NCBI GenBank assembly: GCA_009379825.1
Contig: WHTA01000029.1
Span: 1 to 61,517 of the forward strand
Direction of reading: 5' to 3'
Source: Streptosporangiales bacterium
GTDB lineage: Bacteria > Actinomycetota > Actinomycetes > Streptosporangiales > WHST01
Length of the DNA: 61,517 bases
Translations under genes and position numbers: made by a program
In this document: positions 59,664-61,517 of the stretch, one piece after another
Numbering within the stretch: the first letter of the stretch is position 1
How the letters are laid out: each line of letters begins with the position of its first letter
Notes under the pieces: generated by a model
Database searches by the model: none
Told to the model about the DNA's origin: nothing
Seen by the model: the letters and a program-made list of their open reading frames with translations, nothing else

Positions 59664-60298
59664 GTGACGTCAGACCGCTCCACGGCGGCGGACATCCATG
59701 CCCTGCTCGCCGACCTGCTGCCGGTGCTCGTGCCGGGTGCCGAGCTGCGCACCGACACCGCGGAGGTGCTGCTGTGTCTCGGCACGGCGCGTGCCGGCGT
59801 CTCGACCGAGGAGCTCGTGCAGCGTTGTGGCACGCGCCGCACCACCAGTGGCCGCGTGCCGTCGAGGACTGGCTGCGGCGGGTCGGCGCCGAGGCCGAGC
59901 TGGCCCTCGTGGAGGCCGAACAGCCCGGTGACCCGCACGACCGGCTGCGCGTGGTGCTCGGCGCCCGCGACCGGCAGTTCGGCGACCCCCACGAGCTGAC
60001 CACGGTGTCCGTGCCGTTCGGCCGCTACTTCACCGTGCACACCGCGCTGGAGCACGACGGCACGCCGCGGATCCTCACCAGGCTGCGGGCCCGCCTGCTC
60101 GACCTGCGCGGCATCGGCGAACGGGCGGTACGCAACACGCTCGACATCGAACACCCGCGCCTCACCGTACGTCCGCAGCAGCTGACACTGCAGGAACGCG
60201 CGACCGTCGTGACCCTGCCCGGCAGTCCGTACGCGGCGACGACACTGCTCGACATCCGCAAGATGCTGCCTAAGTCCAGTATCGTTCAGTTAAGGTGA
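59664..60298 (+). pseudogene. frameshifted hypothetical gene, 3' end probably cut by an IS element
   Basis: From GTG 59664 the frame codes well to VSTEELVQR, then shifts. Adding one base near 59824 joins it to LWHAPHHQWPRAVEDWLRR and a good frame through LRVVLGARDRQFGDPHELTT, LQERATVVTLPGSPYAATTL to a stop at 60298. The family is not recognised; it is a soluble protein of about 210 residues. Its final residues (KSSIVQLR) fall where the IS4-family element begins, so the original C-terminus is probably lost. A sequencing error could explain the shift. Confidence 0.6.
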
Positions 60299-60318
60299 CG
60301 TGGGTGTAGTTTGGTGGC

Positions 60319-61517
60319 ATGCCGCGTGCTGGATGGAAGAAGCCGGAGTCGGAGCGTCGGTTGTCAGACCTGGTGTCGGTCGGGGTGCTGACGCGGGTGT
60401 TCCCGCCAGGGCTGGTCGATGATGTGATCGCCGAGGTGGGCCGCACCGAGCAGCGTCACCGGTCGTTGCCGGCACGAGTGATGGCCTACTTCTCGATCGG
60501 GATGGCGCTGTACTCCGAGGGTTCCGATGAGGACGTGCTGGCCCAGCTCACCGACGGGCTCTCGTGGACCTCGGGCTGGCAGGAGACTTACAGCCCGCCG
60601 AGTAAGTCGGCGATCTTCCAGGCCCGGGCACGGTTGGGCTCGGAGCCGTTGGCCGCGGTGTTCGAGCGGGTGGCCCGACCGATCGGCGCCGAGCAGACGC
60701 CGGGTGTGTGGCTGGCCGGACGCCGTATGGTCGCGATCGACGGGACCTGCCTCGATATCGCCGATACGACCTCCAACGCTGCGCACTTCGGACGTCCCGG
60801 GGTCAACAAGGGCGAGCAGGCGGCGTTCCCGCAGGCCCGGGGCGTGGCATTGGCCGAGTGCGGCACGCACGCGGTCTTCGCTGCCGAGATCGGCAAGTAC
60901 GCCCAGTCCGAGGCCACGTTGACCGGGCCGCTGCTGGACCGGCTGGAGCCAGGCATGCTGCTCCTGGCCGACCGTGGTTTCTTCTCTTACGCCCTGTGGC
61001 GCAAGGCAATCGCGACCGGAGCCGACCTGCTGTGGCGGGTTCGCACCGACAAGGCCGGACCCAAGCCCTCCCACCTCGAAGACCTTCCTGACGGCTCCTG
61101 GCTGGCCCACCTACGCCGCGCCACGCCCGCAGCAGCCCGTCGCGAGGAGCCGATGCTGGTCCGGGTCATCGACTACACCGTCGAGGACGGCCGCGAGGAC
61201 CCCATCACCTACCGGCTCTTCACCACGCTGCTGGACCCGGCCGAGGTCACCGCAGTCGACCTCGCCGCGTCCTACACGCAACGGTGGGAGATCGAACTGA
61301 CCTTCGACGAACTGAAGACCCACCAGCGCGGGCCACGCACCGTGCTGCGCTCGAAGTCCCCAGACCTGGTTCTCCAAGAGATCTGGGGACACCTGTGCTG
61401 CCACTACGCAATCCGCTCCCTGATGACCCAAGCGGCAGCTCATTCCGGTCACGACCCCGACCGGGTCAGCTTCGTCGCCGCGCTGCGGATCACTCGCCAA
61501 TCCCTCGCCCACCCGGG
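60319..61517 (+). mobile_element. IS4-family transposase gene (runs off the right edge)
   Basis: From ATG 60319 the frame is open to the window end (399 codons). The N-terminal IS4 domain (VFPPGLVDDVIAEVGRTEQR, PARVMAYFSIGMALYSE) precedes a DDE transposase: first Asp in VAIDGTCLDIADT, second Asp in MLLLADRGFFSYALW, and the YREK-type motif with Glu in YTQRWEIELTFDELK. This is the IS4-group layout. The left end of the element lies near 60285-60318; the right end and target duplication are outside the window. Confidence 0.9.

Noticed and set aside
1-61517. tRNA, rRNA or riboswitch genes
   Set aside because: No cloverleaf-like segment, rRNA sequence or recognisable riboswitch core was seen on reading; a covariance-model scan was not possible here.

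Overview
The window is high-GC actinobacterial DNA with strong G/C third-position bias, frequent GTG starts, Shine-Dalgarno sequences of the GGAGG type, and at least nine genes that look leaderless (a TAnnnT -10 box 6-8 nt before the start codon). Gene content (partial complex I beside a two-subunit 2-oxoacid:ferredoxin oxidoreductase, a SARP/BTAD regulator, MMPL transporter, many TetR/MarR regulators) fits a filamentous soil actinomycete. I cannot name the genus. No rRNA, tRNA, CRISPR array or prophage was seen.

Layout. 0.1-1.8 kb: phosphate transporter PiT with its DUF47 partner. 1.9-12.4 kb: mixed metabolism, including acetoacetate-CoA ligase, a polyprenyl diphosphate synthase, a gamma-carbonic-anhydrase-like protein, a secreted serine protease, propionate-CoA ligase, a MerR regulator and a PepSY membrane pair. 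12.5-27.1 kb: a compact catabolic island. An eight-gene leftward operon (small protein, HyuA and HyuB carboxylase/hydantoinase-type subunits, CMD-family protein, three SDRs, acyl-CoA ligase) is flanked by an enoyl-CoA hydratase/TetR pair, a fused TPP-dependent E1, a zinc alcohol dehydrogenase and an acyl-CoA dehydrogenase. Two nearly identical palindromes (core ACCGATCGGT) lie in the two divergent intergenic regions, so the local TetR could control all thirteen genes.

27-44.5 kb: MMPL exporter with divergent TetR; aminopeptidase C followed by a strong terminator; TetR-P450 pair; a hypothetical gene; a Tat-exported esterase; a Bcr/CflA-type exporter with an upstream ORF and switchable hairpins; MarR; a stand-alone ribosomal protein S4 divergent from a DUF2470 protein across a near-consensus iron box; MarR-DHA2 exporter; and a large SARP regulator with a probable 3' frameshift.

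44.4-59.4 kb: a leftward nuoABCHIJKLMN operon lacking nuoD, E, F and G, next to a secreted protease and rightward korAB. The likely scheme is 2-oxoacid oxidation, then ferredoxin, then the membrane arm, replacing NADH input. NuoI and NuoB carry long disordered tails, and the intergenic gaps in the operon are bridged by tiny coupled ORFs. 59.4-61.5 kb: decayed coding sequence, a frameshifted gene, and an IS4-family transposase running off the right edge.
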